Positions 37,382 through 45,612 of a DNA stretch of 64,000 nt are shown here, piece by piece. Within the stretch, counting starts at the first letter, position 1; each line of letters starts with the position of its first letter. The notes under the pieces are model-generated. The model was not told the DNA's origin, searched no databases, and worked only from the letters and a program-made list of their open reading frames with translations. The position numbers and the translations under genes were made by a program. This DNA comes from Bifidobacterium platyrrhinorum (GTDB lineage Bacteria; Actinomycetota; Actinomycetes; Actinomycetales; Bifidobacteriaceae), in the NCBI RefSeq assembly GCF_010667645.1, contig NZ_WHZV01000001.1:634809-698808 (forward strand). The letters are read 5' to 3'.

Positions 37382-37475
37382 CGTCCCCATGACACGCCTC
37401 GAATCACCGGCATGTCGCGGTCTCGCCCGGCGACTTTCCTTATCCGATTCCGGCGACTTTTCACAACTTCTACAT

Positions 37476-37515
37476 AAGCGGCCCCGCTCTCCCATCAGGG
37501 GGAACGGGGCCGCTT
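37476..37515 (-). terminator. Terminator of the early phage operon
   Basis: An 11-bp perfect stem (37476-37486 with 37505-37515) just beyond the stop of the last minus-strand gene. Confidence 0.7.
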
Positions 37516-37524
37516 TCGTCGTTC

Positions 37525-38280
37525 TCATCCGGCTCTTCGACGCAGCAGTGGCACGATGCTGCTGAGCGTGACGTGACCGTATTGGTCGGGCGTGAGCCGT
37601 TTCTGGTGGATCCACGTGCGGATGGTCGCCGCCGGCAGGCGGATGCCGGCTCTCGCGCATTCCCGGCTCAGCTGCTTGGGCGTGCCCTTCTTCTCGGAAT
37701 GGGCAAGCCTGTCGAGCAGTCGGTCGGCCACATAAGTGCGGTTTACCTGCGCGCCACACGTCCTGCATTCGCCCATGTTGGCTCGGGGCTCTCCCCAGAC
37801 GACGCCGTGCTCGCAGAACGGGCACGCGCCGAACGCCACCCGCGTGACCGGCGGATCCACCATGCGATTGACCTTCCGGGCCGTGTCGGTGATGTCCCTC
37901 CACCATTCGCGCGCGTCCGGGGCCGTGAGCAGTGGCTTGTCGTCCTTGAGGATGCCGCGCACGAGTTCGGGTATGCCGGCGGTCCTGCGCGTGGCCGGCG
38001 GGCATCCGCATTGCAGGGCGGCGAGCCGTATCAGCTGTTCGGTCTCGCAGTACAGCTCCCATGCCTGTTCGCGGATGAGCAGCGGCGCGTGCGCCGACCT
38101 GCTGCGCACGCCGGTACGGTCGGTGTCGCCGGTGCCGGCCTGGCGTGCGGCGATCAGCAGCAGGGCCGGCGTGTCCACGCCGATGGAGCCCAACGCCTCG
38201 CGGAACCGTCTGGTGCATCCGGCGCACACGTTCAGCCCGCCCGCATGCTTGCCGTCACTGTTGACGCAGTATCGGGTCAT
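37525..38280 (-). CDS. Phage protein with Cys pairs and C-terminal helix-turn-helix-like region
   Basis: A 251-aa protein not assigned to a named family. It has CAGCTRRF near residue 20, a zinc-ribbon-like CPFCEHGVVWGEPRANMGEC with CRTCGAQV (four Cys) around residues 145-170, and a C-terminal region LSRECARAGIRLPAATIRTW resembling a helix-turn-helix. It is likely a DNA-binding protein. The ATG at 38280 has AAGGAG and overlaps the upstream stop by 4 bp. It is the last gene of the minus-strand early operon. Confidence 0.7.
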   Translation of the reverse strand: MTRYCVNSDGKHAGGLNVCAGCTRRFREALGSIGVDTPALLLIAARQAGTGDTDRTGVRSRSAHAPLLIREQAWELYCETEQLIRLAALQCGCPPATRRTAGIPELVRGILKDDKPLLTAPDAREWWRDITDTARKVNRMVDPPVTRVAFGACPFCEHGVVWGEPRANMGECRTCGAQVNRTYVADRLLDRLAHSEKKGTPKQLSRECARAGIRLPAATIRTWIHQKRLTPDQYGHVTLSSIVPLLRRRAG

Positions 38281-38411
38281 GGCCGCATCTCCTTCGCGTT
38301 GCTCAGGTGCTGGTGGAGCTGGATGCGTCTGTCGGTGTCCCAACCGCACGAGCACCACCAGTGGAATCCGTCTTCGCCGTATTCGGTGACGATGAGATGC
38401 CGCTCACTCAT
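38277..38411 (-). CDS. Small CxCG zinc-finger-like phage protein
   Basis: A 44-aa gene too short for usual gene lists. It has a single CSCGWDTD motif followed by HQH, the same Cys-x-Cys-Gly...His layout as its upstream neighbour. Its start overlaps that neighbour's stop (ATGAGTGA), and its own stop overlaps the next start (ATGA), so it is translationally coupled in the operon. Confidence 0.65.
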   Translation of the reverse strand: MSERHLIVTEYGEDGFHWWCSCGWDTDRRIQLHQHLSNAKEMRP

Positions 38412-38814
38412 GGGCGTCTCCCTCGATGCGGTCGGCGTAGCGGACGTGCTCCTGCATGACGCTCAGCGAGGTGAAGTCATGGCCGCACGAGCAGATGAAC
38501 ACCCTGCCTTGTTTGGCGGTGTCCACGAGCCGGTGCGCCATCAGGGGGCGGGGTGCCTGGAATGATGCGACGGGCATGATGGTGGCTTTCTCTTCGAGAT
38601 GGGTGAGGAACTGCTGGGGGCTGCGGGTCTTGTATCCGCACGTGCATTCGCGCGTGGTACCGGCGGCGGTGCCGAACCCGCTCGTGGTGGCCGGCTGGCG
38701 CAGGAACTGGATGGCCGCCGGGTAGACGCGGCGCAGCCGGTGGTGCGTGGTCTCCGGCACGGGTGTGACGCGCGGCCGGGGCCTCGCGTGGCGTCGGGGT
38801 TGGATGATGCTCAT
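38404..38814 (-). CDS. Double CxCG zinc-finger-like phage protein
   Basis: A 136-aa protein with a basic N-terminus (QPRRHARPRPRV) and two C2H2-like units, CTCGYKTRSPQQFLTHLEE and CSCGHDFTSLSVMQEHVRY. The ATG at 38814 overlaps the upstream gene's end. The long open frame extending to 39210 is a shadow. Probably DNA or RNA binding; target unknown. Confidence 0.7.
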   Translation of the reverse strand: MSIIQPRRHARPRPRVTPVPETTHHRLRRVYPAAIQFLRQPATTSGFGTAAGTTRECTCGYKTRSPQQFLTHLEEKATIMPVASFQAPRPLMAHRLVDTAKQGRVFICSCGHDFTSLSVMQEHVRYADRIEGDAHE

Positions 38815-39230
38815 GATGGTCGCCTCCAAAGGTCGGTGAATTGCCGGACCTCTTCGTCCGGCAAACGGATGTTCGGGTTCCAGCGTTCCGCCGCCCGCCG
38901 TTTGGGCGGTGTGAACGGCTTCATGCTGATCGGAGCTCGATGGCACTCGTGGATGGCGAGATATTCGCCGTCCGGGCTGATGCCCCGCGCCCCGCATGGA
39001 TCCCGTAGCGAGAACAGGCCGCTGGTGCCGTGGCGGATGATGCGGGTGAACCCACGGCCGAGGATGATGGCCGTGGTCAGGTCCTCCGCCGTGAGGATTC
39101 CGGGATCGTACCGCTCCCATATGGGTCCCTGTTCGTCCGAGGCGACCCATTCCCGGCATCCCTCGCAGCGTCTGGCCTTCAGCCGGCCCGCGCACAGGTG
39201 CTTGAGCCATGGAGGTTTACGCCTGGGCAT
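38811..39230 (-). CDS. Hypothetical phage protein with CEGC motif
   Basis: A 139-aa protein starting MPRRKPPW with a strong GGGAGG ribosome site. It has a basic N-terminus with LCAGRLKARRCEGC, possibly a zinc site with only two close Cys pairs, and a tail rich in Arg and Pro. Not recognised. It overlaps the helicase/primase gene by 14 bp and the next gene by 4 bp. Confidence 0.65.
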   Translation of the reverse strand: MPRRKPPWLKHLCAGRLKARRCEGCREWVASDEQGPIWERYDPGILTAEDLTTAIILGRGFTRIIRHGTSGLFSLRDPCGARGISPDGEYLAIHECHRAPISMKPFTPPKRRAAERWNPNIRLPDEEVRQFTDLWRRPS

Positions 39231-41550
39231 GACCACCTCCCAGCTGTCGGTTGACACTGCGCCATATCGTCTCCAGCTCCGAATCCTTCAAGCCACTGGC
39301 GTGGCCGCGCGCATACAGGTCGTCGCGGATCCTTACGGCGTTGTCAGGATGGTTCGCGAGCCGGCCATACGCCCACCGATGCAGGGTGTCGTTGCGTGAG
39401 CCGGGCGCGACCGGTGTCATGTCGGGCTCGTTCCGCACGCTCTTGCCGGCCATGCGCGTGGACCGGTACCGGGTACGCATCATCACCGGCCGTGCCCCAT
39501 CCGGCCTCACGGTGGTGGTTTCGCCTTCCACGTAGCCGTGCGCCTTCAACCACGCGACCATCGCCGGCGGCATCACGGGCGGCTCCCCGTCAGGCAGGTC
39601 GAGCAGCCGGTACTTTCCGCCGTCGTCCAGCACCGAGCCGGCGCCGATGACGTACCCCTTGCCCTCGCAACGAATATCCACGGGAGCGCCGGTCAGATGC
39701 ACGCCGTTCTTCAACCGGCCCTTGAGCTCGTCGGGGATGAGGTAGTAGGCGTGAACGCTGGTCAGGTTGTGGCGTTCGCCCGTGGGCGTGGACACCAAGT
39801 AGGTGCGCGGGAAGCCCTCGCCGCCGTATTCGCCGATCTCGCGGTTGAACACGTCCCATCCGGTCGGCACATCCGCAAGCACATTGCCGGCCTTATCCTT
39901 GGCCACGTCGAGGTCGATAATCGCCATACCTTGCGAGGGGATGACTGCATACGCATTGCCACCGCCGGGGACTTGCGTGGATCCTGCGGGCAAATCCTTC
40001 GCCTTCTGCCAGTCGTAGGATTTCTTCCCCTCGGTGACTGCGGCGAAGTTGACGGGATAACCGGCCTCGTCCGGCGTGACCGTGGCCGCGCCCTCGATGG
40101 GTTGCGGCGGTGCCGGCACCGAATCTTCGACGGCTTGGTTGATGTCGCGTTCGCTCTTGGACCGGTAGACCGCGAACACCTTCTCGTCCGCCACCACCAG
40201 CACTCGTGCCACCTTGCCGTCCACGCGCTTGCACGTGGATTCCAGGCCGAGCTTGGTCACACTGTTGCGGTGTGTGGCCGATGAGGCGTAGTACGGGTTA
40301 TCGCCGCTGACCGCATAGCCGACCGTGATGATCTGGTCCACGATCCACTGCTCATGCTCGCTCAAATCGTCGCCGGAGCCGATCGCCACATCATCCCACG
40401 GCTTGTCTGACTGCTCCCACAACCTGCATGAGGCCATGAGGAACGGCACCGCCCCATGCTCGGCGCGGAACGCCAGCAGGTCGCGGAACTCGTGTTCGGC
40501 CCGGTTGTCACGCATCCTGACGAACACGCGCCGGCGCTTCAGCGCTTCGGTGTTCGCCATGATGACGGGGTTGTTCGACGCGATGATGAACGTCGCCTTG
40601 TTGCGGAAGCTCACCGTGTTCTCCTGGATGCGCCGGGCCGCCATCGTGTCACCCGTGCCGATCTTCTTCAAGAGAGTGGCCTGTTCGAGGGTGATGATGT
40701 CCGCGTCCTCGTCGTACGCCCACAATGCGCCGATGAGCTTCAGCATCTCCTGATCGGTGGCGAACCCGCCCGCGCCCTTCGCGCCACCCAACAGGGTCTT
40801 CGCGTTCACCGCCGCGCTCAGGCCGGGAAACGATTTGTTCAACGCGCCCAGGAGGATGCCCTTGCCGTTACCGCCGCCACCATACAAGACATAGAACAGG
40901 TGCTTGTACGCCTCCAACAACGGGGTCGCGAACATGCGGCCCAAGTTCTGCGCGCTGTGCTCGTCGGCCGTCACGAACCGCAGGAACCGGCCGGCCTCGG
41001 CCACGAGGTCGTCGTCGTACGCCTCGGTCAGGCTGATCTCGAACGGATCCGCGAACACCGGGTCTCCGGGCGCCAGACGGCGCACGCGCCCGTCGAGACG
41101 GTAGAACGCCATGTTCGAGAACTTCACGCCGTGCCTGACGCGCCCCTTGAGTTTGGAGCACTCGACGCGCATCTGCACGTTCCACGGCAGGTACACCTTG
41201 TTCGCGCCCTTGACGTGGTACTCGTCCTCGATTGAGCCGATCGCATGCCACGAGTCCAAGAGTCGGTTCTCGCCGGTCTCGTCAACGTCGCGCACGTAGA
41301 GGGTGCGCCCGTCCTCGCCGAGCAGCATCGACCCGTTGCGGAAGTCCCACAGGGCCTTCGCGTACCCGTCATCGAAATACGGCTGGTTCTTGTTCATCTC
41401 GTTGCGCGGCACGGTGACGCTTTGGCCGAGCCGGTCGAAGAACGTGTGCTTCCAGTCGTCCTCGGTCACGCGCATGCCCATGAGCACGCGTGCCACATGA
41501 CTGGGCCCGTTCGGGATGACCGAACAGTGGTGGGTGTAGGGGACGTTCAC
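39217..41550 (-). CDS. Phage helicase/primase with C-terminal Prim-Pol domain
   Basis: A 777-aa replication protein. The N-terminal half (to about residue 400) is a D5/P4-like superfamily 3 helicase: P-loop YGGGGNGKG near residue 224, acidic LWAYDEDA, sensor FIIASNNPV and arginines in KRRRVFVRM. The C-terminal part (about 480-650) matches a bifunctional primase/polymerase: AIIDLDVAKD (metal-binding Asp pair), STPTGERH and VDIRCEGKGYVIGAGSV. The usual order is primase first, so the domains are swapped. The P-loop has Gly where Ser or Thr is normal. GTG start with GGAGGGAGG upstream. Confidence 0.85.
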   Translation of the reverse strand: MNVPYTHHCSVIPNGPSHVARVLMGMRVTEDDWKHTFFDRLGQSVTVPRNEMNKNQPYFDDGYAKALWDFRNGSMLLGEDGRTLYVRDVDETGENRLLDSWHAIGSIEDEYHVKGANKVYLPWNVQMRVECSKLKGRVRHGVKFSNMAFYRLDGRVRRLAPGDPVFADPFEISLTEAYDDDLVAEAGRFLRFVTADEHSAQNLGRMFATPLLEAYKHLFYVLYGGGGNGKGILLGALNKSFPGLSAAVNAKTLLGGAKGAGGFATDQEMLKLIGALWAYDEDADIITLEQATLLKKIGTGDTMAARRIQENTVSFRNKATFIIASNNPVIMANTEALKRRRVFVRMRDNRAEHEFRDLLAFRAEHGAVPFLMASCRLWEQSDKPWDDVAIGSGDDLSEHEQWIVDQIITVGYAVSGDNPYYASSATHRNSVTKLGLESTCKRVDGKVARVLVVADEKVFAVYRSKSERDINQAVEDSVPAPPQPIEGAATVTPDEAGYPVNFAAVTEGKKSYDWQKAKDLPAGSTQVPGGGNAYAVIPSQGMAIIDLDVAKDKAGNVLADVPTGWDVFNREIGEYGGEGFPRTYLVSTPTGERHNLTSVHAYYLIPDELKGRLKNGVHLTGAPVDIRCEGKGYVIGAGSVLDDGGKYRLLDLPDGEPPVMPPAMVAWLKAHGYVEGETTTVRPDGARPVMMRTRYRSTRMAGKSVRNEPDMTPVAPGSRNDTLHRWAYGRLANHPDNAVRIRDDLYARGHASGLKDSELETIWRSVNRQLGGGHAQA

Positions 41551-41654
41551 GGTTTGCCTCCCTCCATCGGGCGGTAACGGAATGATTGCAGTGCCCGCCG
41601 CGCCTATCGCATGCGCGGCGACCGCTTGGCTACGGTACGGGCTGTACGGGGATG

Positions 41655-42356
41655 TCAGGACTCGGGTTCGAGCGCCGATTCGACCTGGGCGACGCTCAGG
41701 CCGAGGAATCCGGCGATCTCCGATGCGCTGCGGCCTGTGGCGGCGAGCTGGCGGATCTGCTGCTCGTTCACCGGCGGCTGCGCCGGCGTGAACACGGGCT
41801 GCTGCGGCTGAACGGGCTGTGCGGGCTGCTGAAACGCGGCCGGTTGCTGTGGGGCCGGTGCCGGCTCCTGCATGACGTCGGCGAGTTGGGCGGCGTTGGG
41901 CTGGAGCTCGTAGCTGTAGAGCTTGGGCGGGTTCCAGCCGCGCTTCTTGGCCTCGCCGTTCGCGCTGTACGTGACGGTGAACCGGTCGCCGACATGCGGC
42001 ATGTCGCGCGCGACCCTACGGCTGGCGTTACGTAGCGCCCCGATGTTCTTGCCCTTGACGTACACCGCGCGCACGCCGTCGTCACCGGGGATCATGGGGT
42101 CGTGCTGCTCGGTGGCGATGTGCACGACGATCTGCATCATGGGCTGGCCGTTGTCGAAGAACTTCGGCGCGCCCGTGTCGATGTCGTGCTGCTGCTGGGC
42201 GTCGATGCTTTTGACGATGCCTGACGCCGTGGTGCCGATGGGGTCGTCCTTGCCGATTGCGGACGGGATGCCGCCCGACATGACTTGCGCAAGCGACGGC
42301 AGCGGGTCCGCCGAAGGTGCGAAGCCGGGCGTGGGGTTGGGTTGTGCTGCGAACAT
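41655..42356 (-). CDS. Putative ssDNA-binding or replication accessory phage protein
   Basis: A 233-aa protein. An N-terminal globular domain (residues about 40-150, with strands such as MQIVVHIATEQ and RFTVTYSANGE) may be an OB fold. It is followed by a Gln-Pro-rich linker (residues 165-205) and a short C-terminal helix-turn-helix-like segment (IRQLAATGRSASEIAGFLGL). This layout and the position beside primase and nuclease suggest a replication role; no named family is certain. AGGAG precedes the ATG. Confidence 0.55.
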   Translation of the reverse strand: MFAAQPNPTPGFAPSADPLPSLAQVMSGGIPSAIGKDDPIGTTASGIVKSIDAQQQHDIDTGAPKFFDNGQPMMQIVVHIATEQHDPMIPGDDGVRAVYVKGKNIGALRNASRRVARDMPHVGDRFTVTYSANGEAKKRGWNPPKLYSYELQPNAAQLADVMQEPAPAPQQPAAFQQPAQPVQPQQPVFTPAQPPVNEQQIRQLAATGRSASEIAGFLGLSVAQVESALEPES

Positions 42357-42369
42357 GGGTTGCTCCTAT

Positions 42370-43308
42370 CTACTGTTCGGTGTTCTCGGTTTCGTTGTGT
42401 TGCGGGTAGCGTGCCTCGACGAGTGGCGTGAGCTTCGTCCACCGCTCCGGTATCCCTGCCGCGGGCCCGGCGAGCTCGGGGATGGCGTTCATGTGGTCGG
42501 GCGTCCATGTGCCGCAGTCGAAGCAGTGGCCTGTGGACTTGGGCAGCGAGCGGATCCACGCATCACGCACGTCGGTGCCGTCGGATTGCTCGATGAGGTC
42601 CATGAACGTGACCATGAGCTGCGCGCGTGTCAGCGCCCACAGTCCGGGTTTCGGGTCGAAGCGCATCTGCACCGGCAGCGCGTCGGCGAGGCTCAGGCCG
42701 TTGCGTGGCAGGAAGTAGATGCACATGTGCTCCACCTGTTCGCCCTCGCGTTCCAGTCCGATGCCGTAGAGGCTGGCCTGGCACAGGTAGGTCTGGGAGG
42801 GCCCGTGCGCCTTGACGGTCTTCAACGTGGTGGAGCCGACGATCTTCCAATCCGCGGTGCACGCGTGCTCCCGGTCGTACAGGTCGATGGATCCGTGCAC
42901 GTCGTAACCGCCGGCGAGCCCGTGGATGCTGCCGACGGTGACGCGTTTCTCGGTCTCGAAGCGCCGGTGCTTCATATCGGGGTCGAAGCCCTGCTTGTTC
43001 AGGCTGTCGAACGTCTTCTCGAAGCGCTGGTGCACGCAGGTACCGACGAACGGGAGCCATGCCGCGCCCTTGTGCTGCGTCCAGCCGGCGAGCTTCGCGC
43101 CGAGGCAGCGCAGGCAGTCCGTGCCCAGTTCGCTGGGACCGACCTCGCGTTGCAGCGAGCGCGGAGCGGTGGCGATGTTGGTTTCGATGATTTCGCGGAT
43201 CTCCGGCCACAATGCCGGCTCCTCGCGCAATCCCCGGTACGTGCCGTCATTGCTTTGCGGCGCGGACGGGGCGCCGTTCAGGACGGCGAGCACGTCAGCG
43301 GCGCTCAT
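42370..43308 (-). CDS. PD-(D/E)XK nuclease, Cas4/RecB-exonuclease-like
   Basis: A 312-aa phage nuclease. The core has HGSIDLYDRE (metal-binding Asp) then CTADWKIV (Asp-x-Lys), with a helix carrying SQTYLCQASLYG resembling the QxxxY motif of RecB-like nucleases. Cysteine pairs CLRC near residue 70 and CFDC near residue 272 could hold a metal or iron-sulfur cluster, as in Cas4 or AddB. It is likely used in phage recombination. The ATG at 43308 overlaps the upstream stop by 4 bp. Confidence 0.78.
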   Translation of the reverse strand: MSAADVLAVLNGAPSAPQSNDGTYRGLREEPALWPEIREIIETNIATAPRSLQREVGPSELGTDCLRCLGAKLAGWTQHKGAAWLPFVGTCVHQRFEKTFDSLNKQGFDPDMKHRRFETEKRVTVGSIHGLAGGYDVHGSIDLYDREHACTADWKIVGSTTLKTVKAHGPSQTYLCQASLYGIGLEREGEQVEHMCIYFLPRNGLSLADALPVQMRFDPKPGLWALTRAQLMVTFMDLIEQSDGTDVRDAWIRSLPKSTGHCFDCGTWTPDHMNAIPELAGPAAGIPERWTKLTPLVEARYPQHNETENTEQ

Positions 43309-43646
43309 TTGACCACCACACCGGGCTTGTCTCGCTTGAGCAGCGGGGCGACGGCCAGTTCGCCGAGCTCCTTGCGCGCCTTGGCGAGGTTGGGCTTCAC
43401 GTCGTAGAACGTGGGGTGCGTGGCCGCCGGGTACTTGGCCTCGAACGCTTTCGCGTCGATGCGTTGGCTTCCGGCCTTGACCTGCACCTTGAGGTCGCCG
43501 GCCTCGTAGGTTCCCGCAGGCCATGCCTCGATGATGCCGGTCTTGATGGCTTCGATCTCGGTCTTGCGGGCGTCGATCTCGGCTTGCAGGTCGATGATGC
43601 GCCTCGCTTGGTCGGCGAGCGCCGTGTACTTGTCGGTGGCGGTCAT
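43305..43646 (-). CDS. Small coiled-coil phage protein
   Basis: A 113-aa protein with an N-terminal helical heptad region (QARRIIDLQAEIDARKTEIEA shape over residues 12-40) and a basic C-terminus. It sits directly upstream of and is coupled to the nuclease, so it may be its partner or regulator, as with Gp157-type proteins. That is inference. Confidence 0.6.
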   Translation of the reverse strand: MTATDKYTALADQARRIIDLQAEIDARKTEIEAIKTGIIEAWPAGTYEAGDLKVQVKAGSQRIDAKAFEAKYPAATHPTFYDVKPNLAKARKELGELAVAPLLKRDKPGVVVK

Positions 43647-43801
43647 GGTCGGTTCCTTTCCTCGGTGTTGATGGGGACCACTCCGGTGGAGTGTGAGCGT
43701 CTGTCGTGGCGGTGTTCGCGGCAGACGCGGTAGGCGTTGTCGGCGTCGGTGGGCTTGTTGAGGGGGCCGCAGGTGCGGCAGCGAGGCAGGTAGCGTCTCA
43801 T
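43643..43801 (-). CDS. Very small cysteine/histidine phage protein
   Basis: A 52-aa gene. CRTC and a later CREHRHDRRSH give a possible zinc knuckle. It is coupled by 4-bp overlaps on both sides. Not recognised. Confidence 0.5.
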   Translation of the reverse strand: MRRYLPRCRTCGPLNKPTDADNAYRVCREHRHDRRSHSTGVVPINTEERNRP

Positions 43802-44208
43802 TCGGTCTCTTTTTTCGGTTGGTCGGGGCCGAGCGGAAGTCCGTCGTTGAGGATGAGGGCGAACGTGCCGAGGGTCATCATCACGAGCTGTCGGCTTTGG
43901 CCTTCTCGGGTGGTGATGCCGATGCCGGGGCGTTTCTGAATGACCACGCCGATGAGAGCGTCGTCGTTGCCGCGTTCCGTCTCGGCTTCGGCGAGATGCT
44001 TGGACACGTTCATCTTCGAGGTGTTCTTGCATTCGACGACGACCCTGTGGCCTTGATAGCGGATGCCGCTCAGGTCGCCGCGGTCCTTGACGCCGTTGGA
44101 TCGGCGCCGTTCGATGGTGTCGGTGCTGAGTGCCCAGTTGAGGTATTCGGCGGTCTTGGCCTCCATGAGGGCGCCTGCCTGGCGGGCCGTCCGTCGTGTT
44201 CTCGTCAT
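43798..44208 (-). CDS. Holliday-junction-resolvase-like nuclease
   Basis: A 136-aa protein with the PD-(D/E)XK pattern: Asp in KDRGDLSGIRYQGHR and Glu-x-Lys in VVVECKN. Size and motif spacing fit Hjc-type or phage resolvases. It probably resolves recombination or packaging junctions. It lies within the coupled minus-strand operon. Confidence 0.68.
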   Translation of the reverse strand: MTRTRRTARQAGALMEAKTAEYLNWALSTDTIERRRSNGVKDRGDLSGIRYQGHRVVVECKNTSKMNVSKHLAEAETERGNDDALIGVVIQKRPGIGITTREGQSRQLVMMTLGTFALILNDGLPLGPDQPKKETE

Positions 44209-44522
44209 CGTTGTCCTTTCGTCTGGGGTGCGGGCGGTTCTTGGGCTTGGCGTTCCTGATAGGCCTTCATCTGGGCGAGGCGTTTGGCCCGGTTGCGTTC
44301 GTAGTGGTCGCGCGCGTATGCGCGTTCGCGTTCTCGCACGTCGGGGTCGAGCCGTCGGATGCGTTGCCGTTCACGGGCGCGTGCCTTGCGTTCCTCCGGC
44401 GTCATGCCGGTTTTGCGGTCGGGTGGGCGCGCCTGTATCGGTGTCAGCCCTGCGCGGCATGCGGCGATGAACTCGTCGTCGCTGGTCTCGTCGTCGTAGA
44501 CGAAGCTCTTCCGGGTCCTCAT
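44205..44522 (-). CDS. Basic, charged phage protein
   Basis: A 105-aa protein starting MRTRKSFVYDD. The C-terminal half is very rich in Arg, Glu and Lys (RKARARERQRIRR and later), probably one long helix. Short low-complexity HNH-flank proteins look similar but no nuclease motif is seen. Its first 152 bases overlap the excisionase-like gene in another frame. Confidence 0.55.
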   Translation of the reverse strand: MRTRKSFVYDDETSDDEFIAACRAGLTPIQARPPDRKTGMTPEERKARARERQRIRRLDPDVRERERAYARDHYERNRAKRLAQMKAYQERQAQEPPAPQTKGQR

Positions 44523-44784
44523 GGCGTGTTCCCTCTCGGGCTTCGCCGGCCGATTGGTAGATGTTCTCGCTGAGGCATCGGATGATCTCCTCCTTCGGGT
44601 AGTGGACGGTGCGGCCGATCTTGACAAACCGGGGCCCGACGCCCATCGACCGCCATCGGGCGAGGGTGCCGATCTTGATGCCGCTGCATTCGGCGACCTC
44701 CATTGGCGTGTTCATCGGCTTGAGGTTCGCGATGAGCTCCGCAAGGGGTTCCGCGGCTTCGGCGCCGGCGTCGTTGCTGTTCAT
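44371..44784 (-). CDS. Excisionase-like helix-turn-helix protein
   Basis: A 137-aa frame whose residues about 25-75 form a MerR/Xis-type winged helix: MEVAECSGIKIGTLARWR and GPRFVKIGRTVHYPKEEI. This family helps integrases excise prophages. AAGGAAG precedes the ATG at 44784. The C-terminal 50 residues are basic and overlap the next gene in a different frame, so the true functional part is probably the first 85 residues. Confidence 0.65.
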   Translation of the reverse strand: MNSNDAGAEAAEPLAELIANLKPMNTPMEVAECSGIKIGTLARWRSMGVGPRFVKIGRTVHYPKEEIIRCLSENIYQSAGEAREGTRHEDPEELRLRRRDQRRRVHRRMPRRADTDTGAPTRPQNRHDAGGTQGTRP

Positions 44785-44808
44785 GGGGCTTCCTTGCCTT
44801 GATGGGGT

Positions 44809-45159
44809 CTACACGAACATCTCGTTATGCGGACGCGTGTCGTCATTGCGTTCGCAATCGATATGCGTTGCGAGCGCGGAAGACGCGGTTAGCACGAGCA
44901 CATCGCCGTACATGCTCAGGATCATGCCGGCGAGCGCCATCTCGGTCTCGCTGCTGTCGAGTTCGGCCTTGACGCTGACCTCGCGTTCGCCTACGGCCAC
45001 GGTGCCGAAGTCGCGTGGCTCGTCGCCTTCGCGGTGTGCGGTGATGTGCACGAGGATGGGGCGTTCGTCGTTCTCCACCGCGTCGTGGAGCGCGAGCATG
45101 TTTTGGATGTGCACCGTCTTCGAGAGTACGGTGGGGTTAGCGAGAGAGGTGGGATCCAT
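44809..45159 (-). CDS. Hypothetical phage early protein
   Basis: A 116-aa acidic protein with no family I recognise. The middle part (ERPILVHITAHREGDEP) may form strands, and a helix with EMALAGMILSMYG follows. It overlaps the preceding Cro-like gene by 23 bp and has GAGAGAGG upstream. Position suggests an early regulatory or host-takeover role, not shown. Confidence 0.55.
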   Translation of the reverse strand: MDPTSLANPTVLSKTVHIQNMLALHDAVENDERPILVHITAHREGDEPRDFGTVAVGEREVSVKAELDSSETEMALAGMILSMYGDVLVLTASSALATHIDCERNDDTRPHNEMFV

Positions 45160-45502
45160 GATGGTTTCCTTTCTTGATTCGGGTTGAGGGCTGCGGCCTG
45201 TTGGTCTTCGAGCCGTTGGTCTCGGGGCGGTTGTCGGCCGGCTTGGACTCGACGGCCTTGCGGTTCACGGTCTTCATCGCTTCCGCGATGAGGACGAGCG
45301 GATCGCAGCCGGCCTCGGCGGTGATCACGAAGAACGTCTTGAGGCTGACGTCGCCGGACTCAAGTCGGTTCTTCACGGTGTTACGGTCGATGTGCATGAC
45401 TCTCGCCAGCGAGGTCATCGTCATGCCCTTGGTCATGGCGACCTTGATATGAAGAGTGCGGGTAACTTCGGCTGCAAGCTCCGTTGCTTTTGCGTTGTTC
45501 AT
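45137..45502 (-). CDS. Cro-like helix-turn-helix regulator
   Basis: A 121-aa protein with helix-turn-helix MTMTSLARVMHIDRNTVKNRL and a following helix SLKTFFVITAEAG, then a disordered Asn-, Lys- and Pro-rich tail. It is the first gene of the minus-strand early operon and divergent from the repressor-like gene, the normal place for Cro. The start at 45502 has no strong ribosome site. It probably competes for the operator at 45564-45583. Confidence 0.72.
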   Translation of the reverse strand: MNNAKATELAAEVTRTLHIKVAMTKGMTMTSLARVMHIDRNTVKNRLESGDVSLKTFFVITAEAGCDPLVLIAEAMKTVNRKAVESKPADNRPETNGSKTNRPQPSTRIKKGNHHGSHLSR

Positions 45503-45525
45503 GGAATATGTCTACCAGCTTTCCT

Positions 45526-45539
45526 GTTGTGTACGCAAC
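45526..45539. promoter_or_regulatory. Near-palindrome in the switch region
   Basis: GTTGTGTACGCAAC is symmetric except for one pair. It lies 24 bp before the Cro-like start and is a second candidate operator. Confidence 0.35.
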
Positions 45540-45563
45540 GGGATTGTAGTCTTTTTGTGGCAC

Positions 45564-45583
45564 ATGCTAAAGAAATTTAGCAT
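45564..45583. promoter_or_regulatory. Candidate operator of the phage switch
   Basis: ATGCTAAA, 4 nt, TTTAGCAT: an exact 8-bp inverted repeat in the divergent region. It covers the likely -35 of the rightward promoter (TTTAGC, then 18 nt, then TTAAGG). Confidence 0.6.
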
Positions 45584-45612
45584 TTGCGGCGTTTCTCTGT
45601 TAAGGTTGTTGC

